Below are positions 44,761-53,840 of a stretch of DNA of 64,000 nt, piece after piece. Position numbers and translations under genes: made by a program. The first letter of the stretch is position 1. Every line of letters begins with the position of its first letter. The notes beneath the pieces are model-generated. The model saw only the letters and a program-made list of their open reading frames with translations, was not told where the DNA came from and did not search any database. The stretch is from Methylocystis rosea SV97 (GTDB lineage: Bacteria; Pseudomonadota; Alphaproteobacteria; Rhizobiales; Beijerinckiaceae): assembly GCF_000372845.1 (NCBI RefSeq), contig NZ_KB889963.1, positions 434,001 through 498,000 of the forward strand, written 5' to 3'.

Positions 44761-45797
44761 TTACGCCGACTTCTGCTCGATGCGCATCAGCATGTAACGC
44801 GCCAGAGCGAGAACGAAGAAGGTGATGACGAAGAGGATGAGGCCAAGTTCGATCAGCGCCGAGGTGTAAAGATCGCCGACCGCTTCGGTAAACTCATTGG
44901 CGATGGTCGCCGAGATCGTCGTGCCGGGCGCGAGCAGCGATCCGGAAATCTTGTGCGCGTTGCCGATGACGAAAGTGACGGCCATTGTCTCGCCGAGCGC
45001 GCGGCCCAGGCCCAGCATCATGCCGCCAATCACGCCGACGCGCGTGTAAGGGACGACGACATAGCGCATCACTTCCCATGTCGTGGCGCCGATGCCCCAG
45101 GCCGCTTCTTTCAGCACCGGCGGCACGGTCTCGAAGACGTCGCGGGAGATCGAGGCGATGAAGGGCAGCACCATGATCGCAAGAATGAAGCCCGCCGTCA
45201 GCATGCCGATGCCGTAAGGCGGACCGGCGAAGAGCGTCGAGAAAAACGGAATGTCGCCAAAGGCCGATATCAGCGCCGGCTGCACATGCGATTGCAGAAA
45301 AGGCGCCAGCACGAAGAGGCCCCAGATCCCGTAGATGATCGAGGGGATGCCGGCGAGAAGCTCGATCGCGACGCCGATCGGCCGGCGCAACGCATGCGGA
45401 CGAGCTCGGTAAGGAAGGTGGCGACGCCGAGGCCGACCGGCACCGCGATCACCATGGCGATGATTGATGTGACGAGCGTCCCATATATCGCCGCCGCGGC
45501 GCCGAAGTTCTCGGTGACCGGGTTCCAGGCCTGGGACGTGAGGAAGCTAAAGCCATATGCCTGCATCGCCGGCCAGGAGCCGTGGACCAGTGAGACGATG
45601 ACGCCGCCCAGGATGATAAGCACGACGACGGCCGCCGCGCGCGTCACCTGATAAAACACTCGATCGACCAGCGCGATGCGCGCCAGCACACGCGTGCGAT
45701 CTATGATAGCAGACCGCGAGGCTTGCTGCTCCAAAGCTACATCTGACACGTCGCCCGCTCCATTCAATTCACGCCGGCTCGGCTCGATCGACAGCAT
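44761..45797 (-). pseudogene. pstC: Phosphate ABC transporter permease PstC, split by a one-base frameshift
   Basis: Two reading frames give the two halves of a PstC permease. From the ATG at 45797 the protein reads normally through RVFYQVTRAAAVVVLIILGG and PVGLGVATFLTEL (to about 45402). The frame then turns into an Arg/Ser-rich nonsense tail, while the real sequence resumes in another frame as LRRPIGVAIELLAGIPSIIYG from 45390 to the stop at 44761, including the EAA-type loop (KEAAWGIGATTWEVMRYVVVPYTRVG). Between TEL and LRRP there are 11 bases instead of 12, consistent with loss of one base in a Cys-Pro codon region. Either pstC is inactivated or this is a sequencing error. All neighbours are intact. 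Confidence 0.85.
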
Positions 45798-45837
45798 TTC
45801 ACCCGCTCCCGGCGCCGCTCCTCGGCGTCATGACCTT

Positions 45838-45866
45838 CCCGACGACAGCATGAAACGGCCGTCGGG
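45838..45866 (-). other. Intercistronic stem-loop between pstS and pstC
   Basis: CCCGACG (45838-45844) and CGTCGGG (45860-45866) can pair around a 15-base loop. It has no T-run. Lying just after pstS, it could stabilise the pstS message and reduce read-through to the membrane genes, as commonly happens with binding-protein genes. Confidence 0.4.
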
Positions 45867-45892
45867 ATCTATTCGCGATCAGCGCCGTCCGG

Positions 45893-46936
45893 CTAATGCG
45901 ACAGGGGTTTGCCGTCGGCGCTCTTTACATTCGCCCAGCTCTTCTTGATGAGCTCGACCACCGGCTTCGGCATGGGAATATAGTCGAGCTCCTCCGCCAT
46001 CTTGCCGCCATTGGCGAAAGCCCAGGAGAAGAATTTGAGCGCCTCGGCCGCATCGGCTTCGGACTTAGGCTCCTTGGGCAGCAAGATGAAGGTCGCCGCC
46101 GTTATCGGCCACGCCTTGGCGCCCGGCTCATTCGTCAGAATTTCGTAGAAACCCTCGGCATGCGACCAGTCGGCGCCGGCGGCCGCGGCCTGGAAAGTCT
46201 CCATGCTCGGCGGGACAACCTTGCCGTCCTTATTGACCATCTTGGTATAGGTAAGCTTGTTCTGCTTGGCGTAGGCATATTCGACATAGCCGATTGCGCC
46301 TTTGGTGTTGGCGACGTTGTTGGCGACGCCTTCATTACCCTTGGCGCCGATGCCGACCGGCCATTCGACCGATGTGTTCTCGCCGACCTTCGACTTCCAG
46401 TCGGGCGAAACCTTCGAGAGATAGTTCGTGAAATTGAAAGTCGTTCCCGAACCGTCCGAGCGATGCACGACGACGATCGGCTGCGACGGCAGCTTCGCCT
46501 TCGGATTGAGCTTCTTGATCGCCGCATCGTCCCATTTGGCGATTTCGCCGAGGAAAATTTTCGCGACGGTCGCGCCATCGAGCGTGAGGTCGCCGCCGGC
46601 GACGCCTTCGAGATTGATCACCGGCACGATGCCGCCAATCACTTGCGGCCACTGAACAAGACCCGCCGCCTGAAGCTCCTCGGCCTTGAGCGGCTGGTCC
46701 GACGCGCCAAACGTGACGGTGCGCGCCTTGACCTGCTTGATGCCGCCGCCCGACCCGATGGACTGATAGTTAAGGCCATTGCCGGTATCCTTCCGATACG
46801 CCTCGGCCCATTTGGCGTAGATCGGGTAGGGGAAGGTCGCGCCGGCGCCGGAAATGTCGATGGCGGCGGCGGCGCCGCACATGACGGCGAGCGCCAGCGC
46901 CGCGCCAGCGCCGCGCCTGAAAATCGTCGAGATCAT
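45893..46936 (-). CDS. pstS: Phosphate-binding periplasmic protein PstS
   Basis: 347-residue binding protein. The signal peptide ([25 protein letters not shown]) is followed by the PstS hallmark [14 protein letters not shown], the phosphate-contact segments [21 protein letters not shown] and [15 protein letters not shown], and GYVEYAYA. Transcribed from the Pho-box promoter about 90 bp upstream, it heads the pst operon. Confidence 0.96.
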   Translation of the reverse strand: MISTIFRRGAGAALALAVMCGAAAAIDISGAGATFPYPIYAKWAEAYRKDTGNGLNYQSIGSGGGIKQVKARTVTFGASDQPLKAEELQAAGLVQWPQVIGGIVPVINLEGVAGGDLTLDGATVAKIFLGEIAKWDDAAIKKLNPKAKLPSQPIVVVHRSDGSGTTFNFTNYLSKVSPDWKSKVGENTSVEWPVGIGAKGNEGVANNVANTKGAIGYVEYAYAKQNKLTYTKMVNKDGKVVPPSMETFQAAAAGADWSHAEGFYEILTNEPGAKAWPITAATFILLPKEPKSEADAAEALKFFSWAFANGGKMAEELDYIPMPKPVVELIKKSWANVKSADGKPLSH

Positions 46937-47023
46937 TTGAAGGTCTCTTTTGCTCGAGAACGGACTTGCGATGCGCCCCGCGTCATCGCGCGGCAGAAAC
47001 TACTGGTCCGACAACAGCTTTTT

Positions 47024-47052
47024 GTGACGAAAATATTACAGTATGATGACAG
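47024..47052 (-). promoter_or_regulatory. Pho box (three 7-bp direct repeats) upstream of pstS
   Basis: On the minus strand CTGTCAT, four bases, CTGTAAT, four bases, TCGTCAC form three direct repeats with an 11 bp period. The first two match the PhoB site consensus (CTGTCAT-N4-CTGTCAT) with one substitution in the second repeat; the third is weaker. The site lies 88-116 bp before the pstS ATG in an AT-rich region. Confidence 0.88.
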
Positions 47053-47085
47053 TGAATACACTTACATTTTAAATACTTATATATA

Positions 47086-48183
47086 TTAGGCTGAATCGCT
47101 CGCCGGCAGAATGACGCGAAACAGCGTTCCCTCGCCAAGCGCGGACTCGATCCCGAGCCGGCCGCGGTGGCGCAGCACGATATGTTTGACGATGGCGAGG
47201 CCAAGTCCCGTGCCGCCTTTGGCGCGGCTCTTGCCCGCGTCGACCCGGTAGAATCGCTCCGTCAGGCGCGGAATATGCTCCGGCGCGACTCCCGGACCAT
47301 AATCGCGCACCGAGAGAACGACGAGCGTCCCCTTACGGACCAGCGAAATGTCGATGGGCTTGCAGCCGCCGTCGTCGCCGCACCCATATTTCAGGGCGTT
47401 CTCGACAAGATTCTCAATCACCCGGGCAAGCTCGTCCCGATCTCCAGGGGCGACGACGTTCGGCTGCAGATCGAGATTGATGGCGACGCCCCTGTCTTCG
47501 GCCATCTGTGACAGCGTGTCGACGATATGCGCGACGAGCAGCGTGAGATCGACGGGCGTGGCGGGCCGCAGATGCATGTGCTGCTCGATGCGCGAGAGCG
47601 ACAGCAGATCGTCGACGAGGCGGGCCATCCGCTGCGCCTGCTCGCGCATGATGCCGAGGAATTTGTTGCGGGTGACGGCGTCCTCGCGCGCGGGACCTTG
47701 CAAGGTTTCGACAAAACCCAGCAGCGAAGCGAGCGGCGTGCGCAACTCGTGGCTGGCGTTGGCGACAAAGTCGACGCGCATGCGCTCGACGCGCCGGGAT
47801 TCAGTCAGATCGCGCAGGCTCACGACGGCGGCCGGCTCGAACCCTTCGATTTGCATTGGCGCGACATGCGCTTCAAACCAGCATTCCACCGGCAGACGTT
47901 CGACCCAGACGGTCTTCTCCGTCTCGCCTCCGGCGAGCACGCGCGCCACAGCGTCGAGCATGTCCGGCGAGCGAAGGCTGCGGGAGAGCGGTTCGCCCGA
48001 CCGAATGGCCGGCGAGAGCGCCTGCGCCGCGGCGTTGACGGCGATGACATGAGTCTCGGAGTCGATAACGAAGATCGGCTCCGGGAGTGCGTTGATGATC
48101 GGCGCGAGGAGATCGATCGCCTGATCGCGCCATTTGAGCCGCTGGGTTGACAGCGTCACCGCGACGGGTCCGGCGCCGCTCAA
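47086..48183 (-). CDS. phoR: Phosphate regulon sensor kinase PhoR (soluble PAS form)
   Basis: 365-residue histidine kinase. A PAS domain (about 28-130, ALPEPIFVIDSETHVIAVN) precedes the dimerisation domain with phospho-acceptor H145 (VANASHELRTPLASL) and the ATPase domain (N box VIENLVENALKYG, VRDYGPGVAPEHI, GGTGLGLAIVKHI). No clear transmembrane helix is present, unlike E. coli PhoR, so membrane contact would be through Pst/PhoU. It overlaps the upstream membrane-protein gene by 4 bp and reads toward the pst operon. Confidence 0.92.
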   Translation of the reverse strand: MSGAGPVAVTLSTQRLKWRDQAIDLLAPIINALPEPIFVIDSETHVIAVNAAAQALSPAIRSGEPLSRSLRSPDMLDAVARVLAGGETEKTVWVERLPVECWFEAHVAPMQIEGFEPAAVVSLRDLTESRRVERMRVDFVANASHELRTPLASLLGFVETLQGPAREDAVTRNKFLGIMREQAQRMARLVDDLLSLSRIEQHMHLRPATPVDLTLLVAHIVDTLSQMAEDRGVAINLDLQPNVVAPGDRDELARVIENLVENALKYGCGDDGGCKPIDISLVRKGTLVVLSVRDYGPGVAPEHIPRLTERFYRVDAGKSRAKGGTGLGLAIVKHIVLRHRGRLGIESALGEGTLFRVILPASDSA

Positions 48184-49253
48184 TTCGAACGCTCTTCCAG
48201 GATGCGCGCGATCGCATCCCGCAGCGTCCCCCAGCGGCGCGCGCCCTCGTCGGCGCCCAGAAGCGCAAGCGCGACGACGAATGGAAGAAAGTAATAGATT
48301 ATGCGAAACAGAAGCAGCGACGCCAGAATGCTTTCATGCGAAGCCGCCGGAATAGCATGCAGCATCGTCGCCTCGAAGACGCCGATGCCGCCGGGAGCGT
48401 GACTGATCACGCCCAGGATGCAGGCGACGACATAGACCGCGACGAAGGGCACAAAGTCCAGGGGGACGCCCTCGGGAAGCAGCACATAGAGCGCGCCAGC
48501 GGCGCAGCACAGGTCGGCGACCCCAAGCGCGAACTGCGCCAATGTCGGGACGAAACCCGGCAGCTCGAGAGCGTGGCCGCGAAGTCGAATACTGCGGCGA
48601 TCAACCGTCACCCAGGCGAAATAAAAGAGCACGCCTGCAAGTATGAGCACGCCCGGAATGATGTGAAGGAAAGCCGGCAAGCCGTCCAGCGTCTCGAGCG
48701 CGTCCGCGCCATAGATGAAGCCTATGCCCATCACCAGCGTCATCCCAAGCCAGAACGTGACGCCGGCGAAGACGGTGATGTTGGCGACTTGCAGCGCGTT
48801 CAACGCGACGCGCGAGTAGATCCAGTAGCGCACGGCCGCGCTGGTGATGATGGGAAATCCAAGGTTGAACGAAATGGCGTAGCTTGCGAAGGAGGCGAGC
48901 GCAGCGACCCTGTAAGGCGCACGCGTTCTCATATGATAGAGCGCGACGACGTCGTAACCGGTCAGAAAAAGATAGGAGAGCGCCGAAAGGGCCAAGGACG
49001 CGAGAATCTGCGCGCCGCTGGTCGCGCGAAAAGCGTTCAGCAGATCGGCGTAGCTGAGGCTTGAGAGCGTTCGGCCCAGAATATAAGCGGCCAGCGCAAA
49101 GACGGCGAGACTGGCCGCCACGCCCAGCGCACTGAGCGCGCCTCGCGGCAGCCGCGCACGCAGCGACTCAAAAAATCCGCCGCTTGCTTGTGGCCTCACG
49201 ACGGGCAACCCCGGCGTCGTGGCTTCGAACACGTCGTTATCGCGCGAGGTCAC
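48180..49253 (-). CDS. UPF0104 / lysylphosphatidylglycerol-synthase-like integral membrane protein
   Basis: 357-residue protein with about eight hydrophobic helices and no soluble transferase domain. Conserved features of the flippase part of MprF-like proteins are seen: GYDVVALYHM, SYAISFNLGFPIITSAAVRYW and VISHAPGGIGVFEA. In MprF this region flips aminoacylated lipids; stand-alone UPF0104 members have no settled function. Its stop overlaps the phoR start (ATGA), which hints at a phosphate-linked lipid role. Confidence 0.85.
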   Translation of the reverse strand: MTSRDNDVFEATTPGLPVVRPQASGGFFESLRARLPRGALSALGVAASLAVFALAAYILGRTLSSLSYADLLNAFRATSGAQILASLALSALSYLFLTGYDVVALYHMRTRAPYRVAALASFASYAISFNLGFPIITSAAVRYWIYSRVALNALQVANITVFAGVTFWLGMTLVMGIGFIYGADALETLDGLPAFLHIIPGVLILAGVLFYFAWVTVDRRSIRLRGHALELPGFVPTLAQFALGVADLCCAAGALYVLLPEGVPLDFVPFVAVYVVACILGVISHAPGGIGVFEATMLHAIPAASHESILASLLLFRIIYYFLPFVVALALLGADEGARRWGTLRDAIARILEERSN

Positions 49254-49597
49254 GCCGCCCTCGCGCCCAACGCTCGGATCTCGGAGCCCTCAATGCACAA
49301 CCCTCATCATCTCGCTTGAAGCTTGCCTTTGTCGTCTTGCAAGCGTCATCCGGTTCAATCCCTCGATCATGTCATGGCGATGACTGGCATGGCGATGACT
49401 AGCACGATCTCAGTCGCGCGCGCCTCTCAAAAGGTTGGCGCTCGGCGATCGGACGTCAAGTCTGCGCCTGCTACTCAAAGGCTGAAGCGTGACCGATCGT
49501 CCTGCGCCTTAGGCGCAAATCTTGACCTGCGAGGCCGGTGAACTAGCTGCCTGCGGGGAGGCGGGAGGCGGAAAGCCTGTAAGAGGAACGATCCATC
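49254..49597. other. Divergent intergenic region with a 13-bp direct repeat
   Basis: 344 bp upstream of the copper-storage gene. CATGGCGATGACT occurs twice with a 15 bp period (49373-49385 and 49388-49400). No MerR-type copper promoter (CueR dyad in a 19-bp spacer) is apparent. No gene is seen. Confidence 0.5.
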
Positions 49598-49945
49598 ATG
49601 CACATGATCCCGAAGGAAATGCAGGCCTGTATCGACGCCTGCCTGAACTGTTATCAGATGTGCTTCGGCATGGCGATGACCCATTGCCTCGAGGAAGGCG
49701 GCGAGCATGTGAAGCCCAAACATTTCCGCGCGATGATCGCCTGCGCCGATATGTGCCGCAACAGCACGCAAATGATGCTGATGAATTCGCCGCTGGCCAA
49801 ACAGATGTGCGCGCTTTGCGCCGAGGCTTGCGAAACCTGCGCCAAGGAGTGCGATCCGATTCCGGACATGAAGGAATGCGCCGACGAATGCCGTCGCTGC
49901 GCCGAAGAATGCCGCAGAATGTCCAAACAAAAAATGGCCGCATAA
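49598..49945 (+). CDS. Four-helix-bundle copper-storage protein (Csp3-like)
   Basis: 115-residue protein with 16 cysteines, mostly in CxxxC and CxxC spacings on amphipathic helices (ACIDACLNCYQMC; CADMC; CALCAEACETCAKEC; CADECRRCAEEC). This is the pattern of Csp proteins, which store many Cu(I) ions inside a four-helix bundle. No signal or Tat leader is present, so it is a cytosolic Csp3-type protein rather than the exported Csp1 of methanotrophs. A GAGGAA ribosome site lies about 11 bases before the ATG; a second ATG is two codons on. It converges on a cytochrome c gene. Confidence 0.9.
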   Translation: MHMIPKEMQACIDACLNCYQMCFGMAMTHCLEEGGEHVKPKHFRAMIACADMCRNSTQMMLMNSPLAKQMCALCAEACETCAKECDPIPDMKECADECRRCAEECRRMSKQKMAA

Positions 49946-49968
49946 TTTACTGCGAATAGCTTGCGACC

Positions 49969-49995
49969 GGCTTGGCGGCTATTTGCCGCCAAGCC
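49969..49995. terminator. Perfect 11-bp hairpin between convergent genes
   Basis: GGCTTGGCGGC and GCCGCCAAGCC pair perfectly around TATTT. The stem includes the last codons of the cytochrome c gene and its loop includes the TAG stop. There is no T-run on either side. It may act as a bidirectional terminator or 3'-end stabiliser for both converging transcripts. Confidence 0.5.
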
Positions 49996-50293
49996 CCAAA
50001 ATATAGCTCGCCAGCGAGTCGATCTCTTCTCGGGCGAGAATGATGTTGGGCATGTTCTTGTGCGAAGAGCGCAGGAAAACTTTGAGCGACAGTTCCGTCG
50101 TCGAAGGCATGTTGGCGACATCGATAAAGCGCGGGGCCTTGGGATCCGGGCTCTTGGCCTCTGCGTCGGCGCCAACCGCATGGCATGAGGCGCATTCGGC
50201 TTTGGCGATTTGCGCGCCGGTCGTCGGATCCGCGCTCGCGGCCATCGCCGGCGCCGCGATGAAGACCAAGCCCAAAGACAGCGCTATCCTCAT
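49979..50293 (-). CDS. Small periplasmic cytochrome c
   Basis: 104-residue class I c-type cytochrome. The signal peptide (MRIALSLGLVFIAAPAMAA) precedes the heme-binding CASCH (C34, C37, H38), and a Met ligand lies in KNMPNII near the C-terminus. The short length and sequence around LASYILGLGGK resemble soluble c-type electron carriers. Its start is 4 bp after fabI, so it is co-transcribed with fatty-acid genes. Its redox partners are unknown. Confidence 0.88.
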   Translation of the reverse strand: MRIALSLGLVFIAAPAMAASADPTTGAQIAKAECASCHAVGADAEAKSPDPKAPRFIDVANMPSTTELSLKVFLRSSHKNMPNIILAREEIDSLASYILGLGGK

Positions 50294-50297
50294 TGCC

Positions 50298-51107
50298 TTA
50301 CTCCTCGCCGTTGAGATCCTCGGGACGCGGCTGCAACATGATATTATAGCCGGCGTCGACAAGATGGACTTCGCCCGTCACGCCGCCCGACAGCTCCGAC
50401 AGCAAATAAAGCGCCGAGCCGCCGATTTCATCAAGCGTGATCATCCGGCGCAATGGACAATGCTTTTTTTGAAAGGCGCCCATTGCCCGCGCGCCCGTGA
50501 TGCCGGCGCCCGCCATGGTGCGCACCGGGCCAGGCGACAGCGCATTGACGCGAATGCCGCGATCGCCGAAGTCGGCGGCAAGATAGCGCACCGATGAATC
50601 GAGCGCCGCCTTCGCCACGCCCATGACGTTGTAATTCGGCATGACATGCGTGCCGCCGCCGAAGCTCACTGTCAGCAGCGATCCGCCGTTCTTCATCAGC
50701 GTCGCGGCGCGCCGCGCAGCTTCGGTAAAGGAAAAACAGGAAATGACGAGCGTGCGAATGAAATTCTCGCGCGAGGTGTCGGCGTAGAGTCCCTTCAATT
50801 CGCTTTTGTCGGAATAGGCGATCGAGTGGACGAGAAAATCCATATCGCCCCAGTCGTATTCGAGACGGGCGAACACCTGATCCACCGTCGAAATATCCTC
50901 GGCGTCGCACGGCAGCACAAGGTTCGACCCGAGCTCCTGCGCGAGCGGCTTGACGCGCTTGCCGAGCGCCTCGCCCTGATAGGTGAATGCGAGCGTCGCG
51001 CCGTGGCGCGCAAGAACGCGCGCGATGCCGTAGGCGATCGAATGATCATTGGCGACGCCCATGATGAGGCCGCGCTTACCCTGCATGAAACCGGTTGAAA
51101 CTGTCAT
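50298..51107 (-). CDS. fabI: Enoyl-[acyl-carrier-protein] reductase (NADH)
   Basis: 269-residue SDR-family enzyme completing each fatty-acid elongation cycle. The FabI-type nucleotide site is GVANDHSIAYGIA. The catalytic Y-x6-K pair is Tyr159/Lys166 (NYNVMGVAKAAL), and SPGPVRTMAGAGI follows. This is the triclosan-target class. It lies 141 bp downstream of fabB in the same direction. Confidence 0.95.
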   Translation of the reverse strand: MTVSTGFMQGKRGLIMGVANDHSIAYGIARVLARHGATLAFTYQGEALGKRVKPLAQELGSNLVLPCDAEDISTVDQVFARLEYDWGDMDFLVHSIAYSDKSELKGLYADTSRENFIRTLVISCFSFTEAARRAATLMKNGGSLLTVSFGGGTHVMPNYNVMGVAKAALDSSVRYLAADFGDRGIRVNALSPGPVRTMAGAGITGARAMGAFQKKHCPLRRMITLDEIGGSALYLLSELSGGVTGEVHLVDAGYNIMLQPRPEDLNGEE

Positions 51108-51248
51108 ATGGCGATTGTCATCGTAGGAGAGATCGAAAGTTTGGGCCTAAGCCTATCGAAGATAGCAGACGAGCGAAGAAGAACGGACGCTATGGGCCGG
51201 CCGTATCGGCGATTGACAAGCCCGGCCATGACGCTCGCTGTTGCGGAC

Positions 51249-52472
51249 TTACGCGTCTGGATGCTTGAACACCAATGTCGCATTGGTGCCGCCGAAGCCG
51301 AATGAGTTGGACAGCACCGCGCCGAGCTTCACATTGTCGCGGCGCGCCCGCATGATGGGCATGTCGGCGAAATCCGGATCGAGCTCTTCGATATTAGCGC
51401 TCTCGCAGATAAAGCCGTTCTGCATCATCAACAAGGAATAGATCGCCTCCTGCACGCCCGTCGCGCCGAGCGAATGGCCGGTCAGGGATTTGGTCGCGGC
51501 GATCGGCGGACATTTGTCGCCGACGCCGAACACTTCGCGCAGCGCTTCGATTTCCTTGGCGTCGCCGACGGGGGTCGCCGTGGCGTGGGGGTTGATGTAG
51601 TCGATCGGGCATTTCACCGTCGCGAGCGCCTGCCGCATGCAGCGCACCGCGCCCTCGCCCGAGGGCGCCACCATGTCATGGCCGTCAGAGGTCGCGCCGT
51701 AGCCCGCGATCTCGCCGTAGATCTTCGCGCCGCGCGCCTTGGCGTGTTCGAGTTCTTCGAGCACCAGCACGCCGGCGCCGCCGGCGATGACGAATCCGTC
51801 GCGATTCTTGTCATAGGCGCGCGAAGCCGTCGCCGGCCGATCATTGTAGGAGGAGGACATCGCGCCCATGGCGTCGAAAAGGACCGAGAGCTCCCACTCC
51901 AGCTCCTCGCAGCCGCCCGCGAAGATCATGTCCTGCTTGCCGTATTGAATCAGTTCGTAGGCGTTGCCGATGCAGTGATTGGACGTGGCGCAGGCGGACG
52001 AGATCGAATAGTTGACGCCCTTGATCTTGAACCAGACCGCAAGCGTCGCCGAAGCTGTCGAAGACATGCTTTTCGGCACGGCGAAGGGACCGACGCGTTT
52101 GGGACCCTTGGTGCGTGTGATATCGGCAGATTCGACAAGCGTGTGGGTCGAAGGGCCGCCGGACCCCATAATGATTCCCGTGCGCTCGTTGGAGATTTCC
52201 GCTTCGGTCAGGCCAGCGTCGGCGATCGCCTGATCCATGGCGACATGATTCCACGCCGTGCCGGTCGCATGGAAGCGCATGGCGCGGCGATCGACGATCG
52301 TCGAGGGGTCGAGCGTCGGCATTCCGTAGACCTGCGAGCGGAAGCCGAGTTCGGCGTATTTATCCGCGCGCGAGATGCCCGACTTCGCCTCGCGCAGCGA
52401 AGCGATCACTTCCTGGGTGGTGTTGCCGATCGACGACACAATTCCCATGCCGGTGACGACGACTCGTCTCAT
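51249..52472 (-). CDS. fabB: 3-oxoacyl-[ACP] synthase I
   Basis: 407-residue condensing enzyme of unsaturated fatty-acid synthesis. The catalytic triad fits FabB: nucleophile Cys161 ([12 protein letters not shown]), His296 ([11 protein letters not shown], with Pro/Ala in place of the more common Thr/Gly) and His333 with Lys328 ([14 protein letters not shown]). It pairs with FabA 45 bp upstream for introduction and elongation of the cis double bond. Confidence 0.95.
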   Translation of the reverse strand: MRRVVVTGMGIVSSIGNTTQEVIASLREAKSGISRADKYAELGFRSQVYGMPTLDPSTIVDRRAMRFHATGTAWNHVAMDQAIADAGLTEAEISNERTGIIMGSGGPSTHTLVESADITRTKGPKRVGPFAVPKSMSSTASATLAVWFKIKGVNYSISSACATSNHCIGNAYELIQYGKQDMIFAGGCEELEWELSVLFDAMGAMSSSYNDRPATASRAYDKNRDGFVIAGGAGVLVLEELEHAKARGAKIYGEIAGYGATSDGHDMVAPSGEGAVRCMRQALATVKCPIDYINPHATATPVGDAKEIEALREVFGVGDKCPPIAATKSLTGHSLGATGVQEAIYSLLMMQNGFICESANIEELDPDFADMPIMRARRDNVKLGAVLSNSFGFGGTNATLVFKHPDA

Positions 52473-52517
52473 TGTCCAACTCCTTGGCGGCGCTTTCCCG
52501 CGCCTTTTCTGTGCGCG

Positions 52518-53042
52518 TCAGGCGGCGGCCGGCGCCTCGGCCTTGGCGAGCCCGACCTTCAAATCCTTCGCCTCATAGATGCGCTCGCCGTCGGCCGCGA
52601 CCCAGCCGTCAGCGATGCCGAGCACAAGCTTGCCCTTGAAGACGCGCTTAAAGTCGATGCCGTAGGTCACCTTTTTCACGGTCGGGCGAACTTGCCCGCT
52701 GAATTTCACCTCGCCGACGCCGAGCGCCATGCCGCGTCCCGGATTGTCGAGCCAGGCGAGATAGAAGCCGACCATCTGCCACAGCGCGTCGAGCCCAAGG
52801 CAGCCGGGCATCACCGGATTGCCCTTGAAATGGCAGTCGAAGAACCAGAGGCTCGGCTTAATGTCGAGTTCGGCGCGCATGTAGCCTTTGCCGTGCTCGC
52901 CGCCGTCTTCGAAGATCTCGGTGATCCGGTCGAACATCAGCATCGGCGGCAGCGGCAGCTGCGCATTTCCCGGGCCGAACAGCTTCTCCTCGCCGCACGC
53001 CAGTAAATCCTCGTAGCCGAATGAGGAGCGCCTTTCGCTCAT
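52518..53042 (-). CDS. fabA: 3-hydroxydecanoyl-[ACP] dehydratase/isomerase
   Basis: 174-residue hot-dog-fold enzyme that dehydrates 3-hydroxydecanoyl-ACP and isomerises the double bond. Catalytic His71 ([17 protein letters not shown]) and Asp85 (LGLDALWQM) match FabA rather than FabZ. It is divergent from irr and first in the fabA-fabB-fabI-cytochrome c row. Confidence 0.96.
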   Translation of the reverse strand: MSERRSSFGYEDLLACGEEKLFGPGNAQLPLPPMLMFDRITEIFEDGGEHGKGYMRAELDIKPSLWFFDCHFKGNPVMPGCLGLDALWQMVGFYLAWLDNPGRGMALGVGEVKFSGQVRPTVKKVTYGIDFKRVFKGKLVLGIADGWVAADGERIYEAKDLKVGLAKAEAPAAA

Positions 53043-53294
53043 CGTCCCTTATTCCTCGCGTTGGAGCCCTTGAAGGCCCATCCTCCCCAAGCGCCCTCAA
53101 AAGGCGCGCCCTTATCTTTTTGCGCCGCCAGCGGCGCCGCTCTTTGGGCGAAGCGATCCGTAACATAGCCTCGCCCGGGCCGGAAGCGCCGTCGCAAGCA
53201 GGGTCGCAACGCCCGAGCGGCGTTGAATTTCCCGCCATTCCCCCTATGATGCCATGGAGAAAACCGCGAGAGTAGAAAACCGCGAGCCGCTGCA

Positions 53295-53741
53295 ATGGAC
53301 GCCGAGCCAATTTCGACCGTTCCGCCAGACTCTGCGCCCCGCAAGCCGGTCGCAGAGTTGCTGGGCGACGCCGGGCTGCGGCCCACCCGCCAGCGACTGG
53401 CGCTCGGCGAGCTGCTGTTTGGTCAAAGCGGCGATCGTCATGTGACGGCGGAGCGGCTCTATGAGGAAGCCCTCGCCGCCAATCTCTCCGTGTCGCTCGC
53501 GACCGTGTACAACGCGCTTCACCAATTCACCCAGGCGGGCTTGCTGCGGGAGATCGCCGTCGACGGCGCCCGGGTGTATTTTGACACCAACACCGCCGAC
53601 CACCATCATTTCCTCCTCGAAGACGACGGAGAGCTGTACGACATCGCCGGCGCGAATGTCTCGGTCTCCGATCTTCCCCAGCCGCCCGACGGTTTGCGGG
53701 TCGCACGCGTAGATGTCGTGGTGCGTCTTCGCCGCGCCTAA
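53295..53741 (+). CDS. irr: Iron response regulator Irr (Fur family)
   Basis: 148-residue Fur-superfamily regulator. The winged helix (GLRPTRQRLALGELLFGQ, LATVYNALHQFTQAG) precedes a dimerisation domain with the Irr histidine cluster HHH at 103-105 (DTNTADHHHFLLED), implicated in heme-dependent turnover. The regulatory cysteines of true Fur are lacking. In Hyphomicrobiales it controls heme synthesis and iron uptake and is typically adjacent to fabA, as here. Confidence 0.94.
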   Translation: MDAEPISTVPPDSAPRKPVAELLGDAGLRPTRQRLALGELLFGQSGDRHVTAERLYEEALAANLSVSLATVYNALHQFTQAGLLREIAVDGARVYFDTNTADHHHFLLEDDGELYDIAGANVSVSDLPQPPDGLRVARVDVVVRLRRA

Positions 53742-53840
53742 GCCCGCCCTATAATCTAAAGACGACAAATTTCGAAGCAGCTCGACGTCGCCCACAGGGC
53801 CGTAGAGATCTCTTCGAAAACCAGGGTGGGGCGAGGAGCA

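Noticed and set aside
49500-49560. Possible CueR-type copper promoter before the copper-storage gene
   Set aside because: TTGACC is present, but the required dyad in a 19-bp spacer and a suitable -10 are not.
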